Source of the DNA: Larix kaempferi
Lineage: Eukaryota > Streptophyta > Pinopsida > Pinales > Pinaceae
Length of the DNA stretch: 64,000 bases
Assembly (NCBI GenBank): GCA_027924585.1
Contig: BSBM01000125.1
Coordinates: 5,709,001 to 5,773,000 of the forward strand
Direction of reading: 5' to 3'
The notes beneath the pieces were generated by a model. It searched no databases. It saw nothing but the letters and a program-made list of their open reading frames with translations, and was not told where the DNA came from. Both the position numbers and the translations under genes were made by a program. Shown piece by piece: positions 23,371 through 34,896 of the stretch (position 1 is its first letter; the number at the start of each line of letters is the position of its first letter).

Positions 23371-24936
23371 CTAAATCTTCTTTTTGTCAATCTTCTTAGT
23401 TGGATCGTTTTCATTCAAGCAACATTTGTAGGTGCCATGGGAAAACTTGATCTTGGGAAGTCCTTCAACCATCTCCTTTGTGTGCATTTCTTGCAAGTAT
23501 TGATAGTTAAGATGCCCAAATATTTCATGCCACAATCTACTTTCTTCATTGGCATGAGTGTGGAGAGAAGATTTCCTTGAGAGAGGTAAGAAGTGTGAGA
23601 ACTCATACAAATTCAACTTATGATTTGCAACTCCTTTTGCAATGGTAGATCCTGATACCATGTCTAGAATTTCGACCTCATTATGAGAGAATATCACCCT
23701 CTTGGGATCTCCAGTGTGGGTCATCTGATATACAAAAAGTAGATTAGCAATGAGAGTGGGGACATAGAGTACATCCAAGAAGTATTCATGGTCTAACTTG
23801 ATTCTTCCAAACCCTTCAGAAGATACTTTGGAATCATTCCCAAACATAATGGATGGTCCAACATTAGCTTTGAATCCAATGAAGAGATCCTTGGAGGAAT
23901 ACATGTGTCTTGAAGCTCTAGAATCTATGATGAAGGAGGATGGAGTTATTGCACTTTCCATGAGGGCATGGAATCTCTCTTTGTTCTCAGATGTAGATGT
24001 AGATAGTTCACTCTCTTTCTTCCTAGAAAGTGTAGGTATTGGGAGATTATTCTTCTCAAGGAGTGAGTCCATGAGATCTATGGTCTTCTTCATGCACGAA
24101 CTTTCAGGATGGTATCCTCGATTACAATATGTGCACTTGGATTTTCCCTTCTGAGTGTTCTTGTCCTTCTTAGGATTCAAGGCTCCATCTGAATATATGG
24201 GAGCCTCCTTCTTCTTTTGATCATTTGAATTTCTATCAGAATTTTTTTGTTTTCCTTTTCCATTCTCTCTTCTTGACTTAGTGGCTGCAAGAGCTGAATC
24301 CAACTTGGATTTTATCACTCCCATGTGCACTAGATTCTCCTCCTCAAGAGTTAGATATTGGATGAAGTCTGCAAGCGAAGGGAACTTCCATTTTGGAATG
24401 GACATCTTGGATGACTGGAAGATCAAAACAAACATTGAATAATCAAGCCCTAGCTTTGACAGGATGGAAAGGATGAGTTGTGTGTCCTCCTTCTCAATCC
24501 CATACCTCTTCAACTGTGAAATCAAGTTCTTGAATTTGTTGAGCAACTCAGTGATAGTTTCGAAACTGCTTGGGTTAATGGAGATGAGTGCATTTTCCAA
24601 CTTTGGACCACTCAAATCATTAGTATGACCAAGAAGAGATTTGAGCTTGTCCCAAACCTCCTTTGTATTCTTGAACTTGATAGCATGAAAGTTTAGGTCT
24701 TCAGAAATGGAGAGTAGTAGTAGTTCTACTGCTTCATCAAGCTTGTCTAAGTACTTGGATTTCTCTACTGCACCAGTGGGCTCAGTTGCAGAGCCATTCA
24801 CTACCCTGGAAAGACTCTTCAACTTCAATAAGATGTCCATTTTTTCCTTCCATTCGAAGTATTTGAATGAATTCAACTTGAGATCCATGATACGGCAAAA
24901 TTCGAAGCTGAAAGAGAGGAGATTCCTATAAAACAA
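23371..24936 (-). pseudogene. copia-A gag, zinc knuckle, protease and GAG-pre-integrase domain
   Basis: One open frame of 521 codons. Order: copia gag (FKYFEWKEKMDILLK, then KEVWDKLKSLLGH) at about residues 20-200, a Lys-rich linker, one CCHC knuckle CTYCNRGYHPESSC (about 270), an aspartic protease motif IIDSRASRHMYS (about 335; DSGAS expected, so Gly is changed to Arg), and the GAG-pre-integrase LWHEIFGHLNYQYLQEM (about 480). After HGTYKCC the normal integrase core is absent. The sequence jumps to the linker that precedes RT, an internal deletion. Neighbouring text at 23.17-23.37 kb carries a stop-broken linker. Confidence 0.92.
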
Positions 24937-25371
24937 TGAGAATTATGAAAAGAATATTTGCTGCAATTCTAATTGAACACTAACTTAGGACACTGAGCAC
25001 ATATGACTAAGTCCTTCACACCTGGCTAGACCTCACTGGATTGCTCTAGTGAATTCAAGGTAATAGCACCAGGATTTGTTGTGGAAACTTAGAGGCTTCC
25101 GATGCTCAATGAAATATAGCTACTCAAGGAATTGTTGCAACTTTTGCTACTACAATTCGAATAGCTGTTGTCAGTTATGATACCATGTGGTATTCTAGGA
25201 ATAGGATCACTCAACAACAACAAACCTCACTAGAATTCACTCATGTATTTCAGAAAGAAGAAGAAGAATTGTTGAATCAATAATCACTCATTACACAAAA
25301 AATGGAGAAAAATTGTTGTATCATACATCAGTTGTAAGCTGGCACTCTGTAATGTGAATAATAATTGAATA

Positions 25372-26110
25372 CACTACATGAAAAAAGGTCATTGGTTAGG
25401 GTCCAAAAATGTCACCATAAGCTCATTGGTGATGGTAAAAAGGGGCCCCATCACCAAAACCTAAGCGTCTCCAAAGGCACCGTCACCTTAAGTGGGGGTA
25501 TGTGGTGACATTCAAGGCCCGCCACTAATAATTATGATTATTCTAGGTTATGACCATCACCAATCGTTATGAAGTGTTGGTCATGGACCTACTTTGGCCC
25601 TCACCATTTCATACATATATGGTGGCGGTCAATGATCGATCATTGGTGAGGGTTGAGACATGTCACCATAATCTCATCGGTGATGGTGAAAAAGGAGGAC
25701 GCCACCAAAATGTGAAGGTCACCAATGATTGTGTCCCCAAAATTAGAGGTGGTGTGGTGACATTCAATGTTCGACACTAATAATGATTATTAGTGACAAA
25801 TAGTGACCCTCACCAATTTATATGAAGTTTTGGTGATGGACCTAAGGGACTCCATCACCAAAAAAATTGAACATCGCCAATGACATATGATGAGGGCCTT
25901 GCAATGACCCTCAATACTTAGGATATTTCCATTAACATATCAATGGTGACAACCGCTAAGAGATTGTCACTACTCATTTTGAAAATCTTTTAATGATGCA
26001 ACATAAAGGATCGTTGCCATTTCAATTAAAATTGTAAAAAAAATAATTATAATGGTCCTTAAAGGATAACGGTTCAATGTCACCATTTCTTTCCACAATG
26101 GTGACAATGG
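25372..26110. repeat. CACTA terminal and subterminal repeat region
   Basis: After the 5'-CACTA end, short motifs such as TCACCAAT / ATTGGTGA and GGTGATGG / CCATCACC recur in both orientations. Two larger blocks starting at 25411 and 25662 (period about 251 bp) share the order GTCACCATAA, GGTGATGG, GTGGTGACATTCAA, CACTAATAAT. Such subterminal arrays bind the element's own transposition protein in known CACTA elements. Confidence 0.8.
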
Positions 26111-27668
26111 TGACAAACAATTGCTTAGAAGAGAAGTATGTCCAATCATTGTTGATAGAGCACCTTCCTTGTTGTTCTGGGCGTCTTCTCAATTCAACCT
26201 ACTTAGATTTGAAGGGATAATTTTATGTTGTGTTAACTGTACCTTACAAAGGCATATTTCTAAGTTTGTTGGTTGTAGTTTACAGGGGAAATTTTTTGAG
26301 TTGTTGGTTGTACTTGGCAGGGGAAGATTTATGTTCTTGTTGGTTGTACTTTACAATCATAGGAATTGTTACCTTGCATGGATTAGTTTCAGCAGACCTA
26401 TAAACTTGCTTGCAAAAAATAATGTAGTAGGCCTATAAATATTTAAACACTAAACTATGGTAATTAAAAATGTTCTCTAACTACGATTACATCATGCCTA
26501 TTAAAATGCCTGGATCATAATTATCTTGGCCATCATTATTTACGATTTGAGCAAATCCTAGTGACAAAAAAATTTACTAACTAAACTTAGTTTCACATGT
26601 TCCTTCAAAAGAGAATTTTGGAGAATGGATTCAATATGTTGGAACTCATTCTAGTATATTGATTAAAAAACATGCATGTACCTTCTATATAATTTCATGT
26701 TGACTAACCTGCCAGTATTAAGGACGTCTTTGCAACAAATCAATATGAACATAATTTTCTTCATTGTGGATTCTATATGACATCTTAGGTACATATGCCC
26801 CTAACTGGATGGTGTGGACCTCCCAAGCTAGTCAATGCAGACCCCCTAAGCCATAGTGAAAATGTGGGGACATAAAAAAGCAGAGAAACACATTTTAACC
26901 TTAAGATTTGCCAACAAATAATAATAAAAAAATCTATGGATTCCAAGATATATAATAAATTAAATGGTTTAGTAAATGAGGATATGCAAACGATAGAGCC
27001 TCCAGCTTTAATCTGTATTTTTTTCTCATTGTAATACTTTAGAATTTTCTCTTTATAATTGTCATGTTCCACAATCCAAGCAGTAGTTTCAGCAGGTATA
27101 TAAATGTGCTTGAATAAACAACAAAGTAGCATATCCTGTGAATTATCTATGTTATCTCAACTTACATGCATTTTTAAATTCTCATATATAACATAAATGT
27201 AGAGCACCTATAAAAGTGCAAAATTCCTAAGATTCATATTGGCATGAAATTACACTTTTTTTTCTTCTAAATGCTTCAAGAAACTTCCTCTGATGGGTTA
27301 CATAGGGTAGACTTTCTTTGCTTACCTGCCCAATATGAGGTGTAGCTATACCCATCAAAATTGCTTGGGACTAGTACCCGGCCTCATCCCTTTTAAACTC
27401 ATGTCAGTCAAGTGGAGCAGGTCACAAGAAGAATGTAACCCTAGTAGATGGTGATGACCAATGGCCTCCTGGAATAAATTGAACATTTGGTTATTATTAT
27501 TATAACATTTTACTAATTTGAAAAATAAAAAATATCACATTATTATAAGGAAAGTAAATAGAACTAATTCACTAACCTTTTTACACAATAACTAAAATAG
27601 ATATCTAAGATTTTTTAAGCATATGGAAACAAGATAGCAAAAGATGATATAAAATGTTGTAACAACAA
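26111..27668. other. CACTA interior, nothing recognised
   Basis: AT-rich, with short frames lacking motifs. A second CACTA gene (TNPA-like) might be expected here, but I cannot recognise one. Confidence 0.4.
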
Positions 27669-27870
27669 TTTAATAACGTAAATCTACAAGCTTGGCCTAA
27701 GCCTGTAAGATGAGTTGTTTTTTACACTTACAGATGCACAAATGGAAATCAGACATATGGGCCTTCTTTGGAATCATGTCACCCAGCTCATCATCCTTTT
27801 CGTTCCTCCAAGTTTGTTCTAATGTTAACTGAGGAGTGGATTTATTGCAAACTGGTCACAGAACAAAGGA
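27669..27870 (-). repeat. 202-bp exon-like block, copy 1
   Basis: About 85-90% identical by eye to 34695-34896, same orientation. On the minus strand it holds an open stretch (QLTLEQTWRNE, then GDMIPKKAHMSDFHLCICK) ending at a consensus donor GTAAGT. The second copy encodes the near-identical GDMIPNKTHVSDFHFCICK. The changes include conservative ones, which hints at past coding. The source gene is not recognised. Confidence 0.55.
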
Positions 27871-28702
27871 AGTATAGTTTATGATTCCGTCGTGATGAAA
27901 TGTTAATGAAGGTTAATGGAAACTAAACAAGCACTATAAATCAACACTATTGAAAACAACAAAAGCACAAGAAATTATTCCAAAAGCTATTGAAACAACT
28001 TTTTTGAACTCCAGCGAAAAGCATGAACCATACCTCAGTCATTATTTCTGCCAGCTGCTTGACAGTGACCTAATTATTAGGATTGCCAACATTGAAAACG
28101 TGACTATTTTACCTGGAAGGAATTACCTAAAAAATGAAATTGATAAGTACTATAAATATATAAGCACCATACAAGATCAGTATAAATCCACCAAGGATTG
28201 TTGTTACTTACAATCATCAAGAGAACATGTCAGCTAGCATATTGTGTCCCATATCTTTAAATACTATTTAGACAATTCCAAGCATGCAAAACCAACATAG
28301 AACAACACTAATGTTTTTCTTAAATAAATCTATTGTGGAATAACTCCAAGTTAATGATTTAAAAATAAAAAACAAATGCAAAACACAACCAAAAATACAC
28401 CACTATAAAATGATATAATTCCACACCCAAGTTAACACATCTAGAAAGTCAATATGAAGCAATTACAACCACATAGTAGTCCACTTACTTTCCAAGAGTA
28501 TAATCGAACATAAAGGACAAGCTATAAATAATCCACTGGATAGTCCAAGAACATCTTAATTCAATCCAAGACAAAAGATCAAAACTAGCATTTATCAAGA
28601 ACATCATTCATTCAATGTAAATCCAAACCATTAGTGACCCAATATGCAAAGTCTGCAAATGTATATACCATGTAAAGGTGAATATAGCATAATTGATATG
28701 TT
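27871..28702. other. CACTA interior, nothing recognised
   Basis: Short frames only. A 95-codon plus-strand frame at 27950 lacks motifs and opposes the transposase, so it is not called. Confidence 0.4.
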
Positions 28703-29104
28703 TTATTGTTTAATATTCAACCATATTCCTTCACAATCTGAACGGACATAATCCACATTCACGTCAACATCGACATCGACATCGACTATATCTTCTTCAT
28801 TTACACATTTTGCTTCTTGAAAGTCTGTAACCCCTGAAAAATATGCATACTTGGGTTCATATGATGTACTATTTCTCAATCCTTTTGGAGGACATGTTAA
28901 CACTACATACCAGTCAGTCTCAACTGGATCTTGTACATAGAATACTTGTTTAGATTTCGATGCTAGAATAAATGGATCATCTTGCCAATGATTTTGACTT
29001 AAGCATTTCTTCATATTCACCATTGTAAAACCTACATCATCAGTTTTAATCCCTCTCTTATTGTATGCATCGACCCAATTACATTTGAACAATGTGTACT
29101 CCAT
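28703..29104 (-). pseudogene. CACTA transposase C-terminal DUF4216-like exon
   Basis: The fragment has the layout of the DUF4216 domain often following TNP2 transposases: YTLFKCNWVDAYNKRG, then VNMKK, SKQVFYVQDP and DWYVVLTCPPKGL. An unusual run of alternating Val-Asp (VDVDVDVDVNVD) precedes a Glu-Gly-Ile-Trp ending. It is in the same orientation as the TNP2 exons. The gap up to 29756 probably holds an intron. Function of this domain is unknown. Confidence 0.75.
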
Positions 29105-29755
29105 ACAAAAATAGTGTAATTATTTCTTCTATTACTCCTTAAAATGTTGTTTTCTGAAGTACAAGGTTTGGATCTTTGGAACTTGACCTCATCATTGTTT
29201 CAGCTTCCAAACACACACCACCATTTTCTGACTATCCATTCTTTTTGTATGGTATCTATAACCATTGGTTAGGTATCCCTTGTACTTATTCACAAATTTT
29301 CTTGTACCCAGCGCTAGCCATTTAAGTGTATCAGACACATTTCCGTCTCCTTCCACCTACATATTTTCAGTTTTTTTAATGTAGTTAGAACACATACATC
29401 CAACCTATGATAAAATATTTAAATTTGTACATGACAATATTCAAGATGTAATGAATTTTAAGTACTTATAATATAAATAGTATAAAGTCACCTGTTTTTT
29501 TAGCCAACTAGAAAAATGTTGGGTGTGGAGTCTCTACAATAGAGCTTCATCTTTTTTGGTTTGGGTAAATGAGTTGAGAATCTCCATTTTGTGCATCCTA
29601 ATTTGACAATTATGGACACAGTAAAAATGGTTGTTAATGTGTTTTGATAAAATATGAATAAAAATAATTTGAAATGTCAAATACATTATTCTATCCATGG
29701 ATCTGTGTTTTGTTAAACCACAAACAAACAAAATTTTGAAGGTCAAACATGTTAC
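29105..29755 (-). other. Between the DUF4216-like and DUF4218-like parts, probable intron
   Basis: AT-rich, short motif-less frames. Its position between two consecutive transposase domains suggests intron and linker sequence. Confidence 0.4.
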
Positions 29756-30521
29756 TTACTCTATCCATGGATCAACTTCATTTGTGTGAAATAGAACCCA
29801 CCTATGGGCTTGTTCCCAACTAATGTTATCTAATTCTAATGGAATTGAAGCAAAGAATGGCTTTCCATCAAGAATTACTTCTTCAACTTCGTCATCCCAC
29901 ACTTCATTTCGACCATGTGTGGGTCCAATAGCTTCCATACCTTTCAAGTATCCTCCAAAAAAATTTATTGATTCCTCCACATTGTAGCTTTCAACGATGC
30001 ATCCTTCAGCCCTATTTTTGTTCTTAACACAACTCTTGTATACTTTCATACACCTACAAAAAGAGCATATTTTTTTAAGTAATGTCAAAAGATTTGAATA
30101 AATTATTCTTCTTGTGGTTCTTGATAGCAAGTAAAGTTTCATGTACCTCTCAAAGGGGTACATCCATCTATATGAAACTGGGCCACAATATCGAAGCTCA
30201 TGTACCAAATGCACATTCAAATGCATCATTATATCAAAAAAATGAAGGAGGGAAGTACTTTTCAAGTGAGCACATTGTCTCCACAATATCATTTTCCAAC
30301 TTGTCAAGGCTCTCTATTGAAACTGATTTTGCACAAATTTTCCTATAAAAGTAACAAAGCTTACAAAGTGTCTTTCGAACAACAATTGGTAGCACATGGC
30401 GTAGAGCTACTGGGAGAAGTTGTTGCATTAGAACATGGCAATCATGTGCTTTCATTCCATGGAACTTAAGCTCTTCCATAGATATATGATTTTTTGGATT
30501 AGAGCTATAACCATCTGGCAC
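29756..30521 (-). pseudogene. CACTA transposase DUF4218-like region
   Basis: Strong match in order to the domain that follows the TNP2 core: MPDGYSSNPKNHISMEELKF, GMKAHDCHVLMQQLLPVALR, KYFPPSFF, then MHLNVHLVHELRYCGPVSYRWMYPFER and NRAEGCIVESYNVEESINF. Between FER and CMKVYK an AT-rich insert with GTACAT..TTTTTTGTAG ends looks like an intron kept in the genomic frame (about 30.06-30.15 kb). A frame change at 30.23-30.31 kb may be decay. The downstream end EQAHRWVLFHTNEVDPWIE also fits the family. Confidence 0.85.
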
Positions 30522-30523
30522 TT

Positions 30524-32318
30524 TTAATGTGAAAAGAACGTGACATAGGGTCTCTTTCTCTTTCTTTGAAAGAGTATGTAGTGCAAGTGGAAGGAATATT
30601 TTTTTCCTTTAACTTCTGGCCATAGTGATTTTCTCAAACCCATTTTTTGCAAGTCATCTCGTGATTTCTTTCCATATTTGGACTTCCCTTTTATATCCAA
30701 AATATTTCCAAAAATGCTTTCACACACATTCTTCTCCACATGCATTACATCTAAATCGTGACATTGTAGGTGTTTCTGCATTCCAACACATTGAGAATAT
30801 TGGAAAATCATTTAATATGGAGGAAATCATAAACAATGAATTCAATGAAGACATCTAAGCAAAATGATGTCACATAAGCATGCAATGTATAATATTTAGG
30901 AATGGTTGATGTCTCTACATACCTCCCAATATGGAAAATTGAATAGGATTGATTGTTTCTTCCACACCATAACATTAGTTTTTTCACCTTTTTCCTTATT
31001 TCTTTTCCTTTTCTTTGATTCACTCTTCCCCCAAACTATTTTGTTTCCCTTTGTTTCCTTAAAAATATCTGACACTTTTACAACTGGAGGGGCATAACGA
31101 AGCTCTTCCTTCCCATTAAATGGTCCCTTCCGTGAGTGAAACTTATGATTTTGAGGAAGAAATATCCTATGTCCCATGTACACACATTTCTTGCTACAAT
31201 TGAGGTACTCTGATTATGTGTTCTTTCCACATATGGGGCATGTATTATAGCCTTTTGTTGTGCAACCAGCCATATTCCCATAATCTAGAAAGTTATGAAT
31301 CACCCACATAAGAATCGCCTTCATGTTAAAGCATGTCTTATTGTAAGCATCATATGTCCATACTCCTTTGTCCCATAATTCCTTTAGTTCATCTACCAAG
31401 GGTTCCAAATACACATCAATGTCATTACCTGGTTGCTTGGGACTAGGTATTAACAATGTTAACATACAAAAATTAATTTTTGTGCACAACCATGGTGGGA
31501 GGTTGTATGTAACCAACACTACAGGCCAAACACTGTATGTACTGCTCAAGTATCCAAATGGATTAAATCCATCTGCTGCCATTGCAAGTCGTACATTGCG
31601 GGGTTCGCCTGAAAAACCAGGCCATTTTTCATCAATATTTTTCTAGGATGGGTTATCAACAGGGTGGCGCATATGACCATCATTGCTTGCATTATCATGA
31701 TGCCACCTCATTTTTTGTGACATGTCTGCAGAGCTAGAACAACAAAGAAAATCTTTCATTGATATATAATATTATCATATAATAACACTATGAAAAATGG
31801 TAAAGATAATACAAGAAGGTGAAAACTTGAATACAATTATGGTGTTGAAAATCATACGTATACATTCTATTTAGCCTCGGTGCTATGGGGAAATATCTTA
31901 ACACCTTTGCAGGAACACCTTGATGCACCTTTTGAGATTGAGCATCCACCTTCCATCGAGATTTTCTACATGTTGGGCATTCATCTTTACTTTCATTACT
32001 TCCTCGATATAAAATGAAATCATTGGGACATGCATGTATCATATCATAGTTTAATCCCAATGATTTTATCAACTTTTTCGCAGCATATGCAGAATATGGA
32101 AGTGTGTTATCTATAGGAAGTGTATTTTTATGCAATTTTAACATTTGGCCAAAACTTCTATCAAACCATCCACTATTCACTTTGAGATTGTAATATTCCA
32201 TGGTTGTTGATAGTTTTTTGAAATCAACACAACCTAAGTACAATGGACTCTTTGCATCTTCGATTAACTTCCTATATTCATTAACTTCATTTAGTACGTT
32301 TGTTGATGCCAACCCCAC
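30524..32318 (-). pseudogene. CACTA transposase catalytic core (TNP2, Transposase_21 type)
   Basis: Cuts and joins transposon ends. Motifs in order: SPLYLGCVDFKKLSTTMEYY, SGWFDRSFGQMLKLHKNTLP, AYAAKKLIKSLGL, NDFILYRG, ECPTCRKSRWKV, KVLRYFPIAPRLNRMY (32318-31840); MAADGFNPFGYLSSTYSVWP and the long acidic middle ending CTTKGYNTCPICGKNT (31582-31214); KCVYMGHRIFLPQNHKFH (about 31.18 kb); and HDLDVMHVEKNVCESIFGNILDIKGKSK (30811 on, shown in part). The Asp residues in AADGFNPFG and LDVMHVEKN fit catalytic positions of the family. One stop follows CGKNT, a likely intron lies between NFPYWE (about 30.92 kb) and KHLQCHDLD, and the stretch 31.58-31.79 kb is broken. Confidence 0.92.
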
Positions 32319-32779
32319 AATATCACAACCTTCATTTAGGTTTTGATCAAGACTGGATAAGCATCATTCACCATATGAAGCACATGATCACCAACAATGG
32401 TTGTATCAACATCCTTTTCGAGGGAATCATTACCATTCTGAAACGATGTTCCAGGCTCATCAATTTAATTATCGTAATGGCATTCTACATGTCCATAACC
32501 CTATTAATAAGAAAATTAAAATTCATGTCAGTGATTTTAGGGTTTTTATGAAAATTAGAATGAATAGAAATTGGTCAAATAGGGGCCTTTACCAATGCAA
32601 ATTAGCTTACTAGTTGAGATGATATATGCTCTATAACTTCATGCGGCTCATTTTCAGAGCGTTTCCTACCCTCATCAATAGCGGATGGAATCTAAAGGTG
32701 AGAGGAAAACATAATTTTGCACATATAAATATAATTGATATCTTTATTGTAATACAAGTAAGTTTGAAACTAGATCAAT
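32319..32779 (-). other. Probable intron within the CACTA transposase gene
   Basis: Separates the N-terminal exon from the TNP2 core. AT-rich, with small frames only on the opposite strand. Confidence 0.45.
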
Positions 32780-33152
32780 TCATTTTTTCCAAGATACCTT
32801 ACTGTGAATGCTCTCTCCATGAAAATACCAAATTTTATATTGTTTTATTATTCCATCACAAATCAAGTGCTCGCGTATTTTATCAAATGTTTGTACTTTG
32901 ACTATGCCACATTTATTACATGGGCATGTTATGGACATCTTATTCCTTGAATGCACCTCGGAAAACTTTAAGAATTCCTCAACCCCATCTCTATATTCTT
33001 GTAGTGTCCTACACATAACCAATTTCCATTAAGTCACATAAATTTAATTGAGAACAAGTTAGCACTAATACATTTTTTTGGTATATCATGATGAATAATA
33101 AAATATAGAAACTATACCTATTTTTCAAGTTCATCCAGTTTCTTTTGTCCAT
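32780..33152 (-). pseudogene. CACTA transposase N-terminus (transposase-associated zinc-binding domain), two exons
   Basis: Exon 1 (33152-33118) encodes MDKRNWMNLKN and ends at a donor AATAG|GTATAG. Exon 2 begins at about 33008 after the acceptor TGTGTAG and continues RTLQEYRDGVEEFLKFSE, then CPCNKCGIVKV, IREHLICDGI and IWYFHGE. This is the transposase-associated domain that opens TNP2 genes (CPC-x-C, HL, W-x-x-HGE pattern). A further donor-like GTAAGG follows at about 32.80 kb. The joined frame is intact across this intron. The start is chosen because MD(K)RNWM is the usual family opening. Confidence 0.82.
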
Positions 33153-33792
33153 TTGATAATATGGTCCAAGCTCCTTTGAAATTATGTCTACAATGAACTA
33201 AAAAATTTAGTTGATACTAAACCTCATATATATTGAAAACACACAACTTTGCACTAACAACTTGCTGTCAAACAACTGCATAAACCCACATTTCTTATTA
33301 AGAGGTATTCTGATATTAAAAAAAACTCCCTAAACTGTTCAAATATTTGACTTAGATCTTCTAGAAATAGTCTTCGTGGCTTAATGCATTATTGTAATTG
33401 TCTCTTTAGATGTCATTTTGTAGAACCATTGAAATTCGAACCAATATGGCATCTAACTTCTGAAAAAGTAGAACCCATAAAGATTCTACCCAGACTCAAA
33501 ATTAATTCATTCCAAGTAGCCCTTCAATGCAGAGTGTTCAACATCACTCCTCTTCATATTGAGCATAATTCCAATGTAGTCAACACTCAACCTTAGATCT
33601 TAATTCAACCTTAAAATTAAAATGTATCCCAACAGAGAGTAACACAATTAACTAATTCATTTCTTGGTTAGCTTGTATATTCACCAGAGTTCATCAATCA
33701 CACAGACATATATGAAATCAGCACACAACATCATGGCAAATAATCCTTTTCCATCTACTTGGAAATTTGTAGGCTAATAAACAAACTCTGAC
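33153..33792. other. Upstream of the CACTA transposase, nothing recognised
   Basis: AT-rich with no clear promoter motif, CACTA end or subterminal repeats. The element's 5' end should be near here but is not visible. Confidence 0.4.
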
Positions 33793-33797
33793 CTATC

Positions 33798-34458
33798 TGT
33801 TAAATTTTGAGCATTAATTCACTATACTCTAGGATCTTCACTAAGAGAATAAAATATACAGTATATCAATGCATAACAATCACAATAAGCATCACAAGCA
33901 TCACAAGAATCAAAAGCGTGAGAGACAAGAGACACAGAGTTTCCATGGGGAAAACCCTAAGGTGAAAAACCCCACAACTTTTTCAGAGATAGAGAGAGAA
34001 ATGGCTCAACCAAAGTACAACCAAAATACACTTGAGATAGTCTCCTAGAAGCAGATGATCCTCCTCCTCACTAGTGCACCACTTTCTGAGATAGTCTCCT
34101 AGAAGCAGATGATCCTCCTCCTCACTAGTACGCCACTTTCTGAGTGAGAGAGATATGACTTTCTGAATGATCTAAATAGAGATCTCCTGATCTCTATTTA
34201 TACTAACCTGTTTGCCCAATGACCTTATGGGGACGACTTGTCTAGCTAGGTACATCCACAATAGAATATATATATTTCAGGGCTGACCCCACACATGGTG
34301 GTCTAATAACCCATTGGCAAGTACACACACTTGCGACACTTGTCAATCCACATGAAGACACTTCCTTATAGAGGAATAACACATCTCTAATAAGGGTACA
34401 ATAGATATATATGAAATACATAGATGAAATACATTCCGAAGTTACATATACATAAACA
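33798..34458 (-). mobile_element. Solo LTR of the copia-B family, 661 bp, TSD CTATC
   Basis: On the minus strand it begins TGTTTATGTATATGTAACTTC and ends AATTTAACA, matching the copia-B LTR (60585-61135) along its length. CTATC is present at 33793-33797 and exactly repeated at 34459-34463. It is longer than the 551-bp copia-B LTR partly because of a 54-bp tandem duplication (34034-34087 / 34088-34141). It includes the leader-like GTTTCCATGGGGAAAACCCT stretch also seen in copia-B. Confidence 0.9.
34034..34141. repeat. 54-bp tandem duplication inside the solo LTR
   Basis: Two adjacent near-identical 54-bp units beginning GAGATAGTCTCCTAGAAGC, differing by about two bases. Absent from the copia-B LTR at 60585. 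Confidence 0.85.
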
Positions 34459-34463
34459 CTATC

Positions 34464-34694
34464 CTCTATTTTTCTTGCCTTGATTCTTACATTGTATAGC
34501 TAACCTTCCTAACCATCATTTTTCAAGCCTCTCTCTCTAACCTCTAATGCTCGCAGGCATACAAGATATACTTGGAAACATAACTTGTAGCTAAAAAACA
34601 AGCCTCCTACATTTATGGAACTAAATCCTAAAGTTCTTGTAATTGTAATTGTCATTATTATGTTAAAATAAATTGATCTTCATCCTTAAGGTAG
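34464..34694. other. Short spacer between the solo LTR and the exon-like repeat
   Basis: No frame or element feature seen. Confidence 0.4.
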
Positions 34695-34896
34695 TTTAAT
34701 AACATATATCTACAGGCTTGGCCTAAGCCTGTAAGTTGAGTTGTTGTTTATACTTACATATGCAGAAATGGAAATCGGACACATGGGTCTTATTTGGAAT
34801 CATGTCACCTAGCCCATCCTCTTGTTGGTTCCTCTGAGTTCATTCTAATGTTAACTGAGGAGCGGATTTATTGCATACTGGTCGCAGAACAAATGA
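34695..34896 (-). repeat. 202-bp exon-like block, copy 2
   Basis: Second copy of the block at 27669-27870, same orientation, about 7.0 kb away. On the minus strand it reads RPVCNKSAPQLTLE, a stop, then GLGDMIPNKTHVSDFHFC, followed by ICK and a GTAAGT donor. A TGA replaces a codon that is open in copy 1. Confidence 0.55.

Larger units (their letters stand above)
20731..25371 (-). mobile_element. copia-A: Ty1/copia retrotransposon, integrase-deleted, 5' LTR interrupted
   Basis: Read leftwards. The 3' LTR is 20731-21468 (ends TGTGATATTT and ATTCGAACA), preceded on the element's strand by the polypurine tract CTTTTGGGGGGG (21469-21480). The 5' LTR starts at 25186 and is cut at 25371 by the CACTA insertion, so only 186 of about 738 bp remain here. 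The primer-binding site TGGTATCATAAC (25174-25185) matches initiator tRNA-Met type sites (TGGTATCAGAGC) in its first eight bases. Coding order is gag-protease-(integrase missing)-RT-RNase H, the copia order apart from the loss. Confidence 0.9.
25372..33792 (-). mobile_element. CACTA (En/Spm-type) DNA transposon, right end not found
   Basis: The left end reads CACTACATGAAAAAAGG, close to the CACTACAAGAAAA-type end of plant CACTA elements, and lies inside the copia-A LTR. It is followed by a subterminal repeat region and, on the minus strand, a spliced TNP2-type transposase (28.7-33.15 kb) with N-terminal, catalytic, DUF4218-like and DUF4216-like parts. The matching right end and the rest of the copia-A LTR were not found, so the right boundary is only a guess at the next defined element. 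Truncation or rearrangement is likely. Confidence 0.85.

Noticed and set aside
27950-28237. 95-codon plus-strand ORF
   Set aside because: Opposite to the transposase gene, AT-rich, no motif; likely chance.
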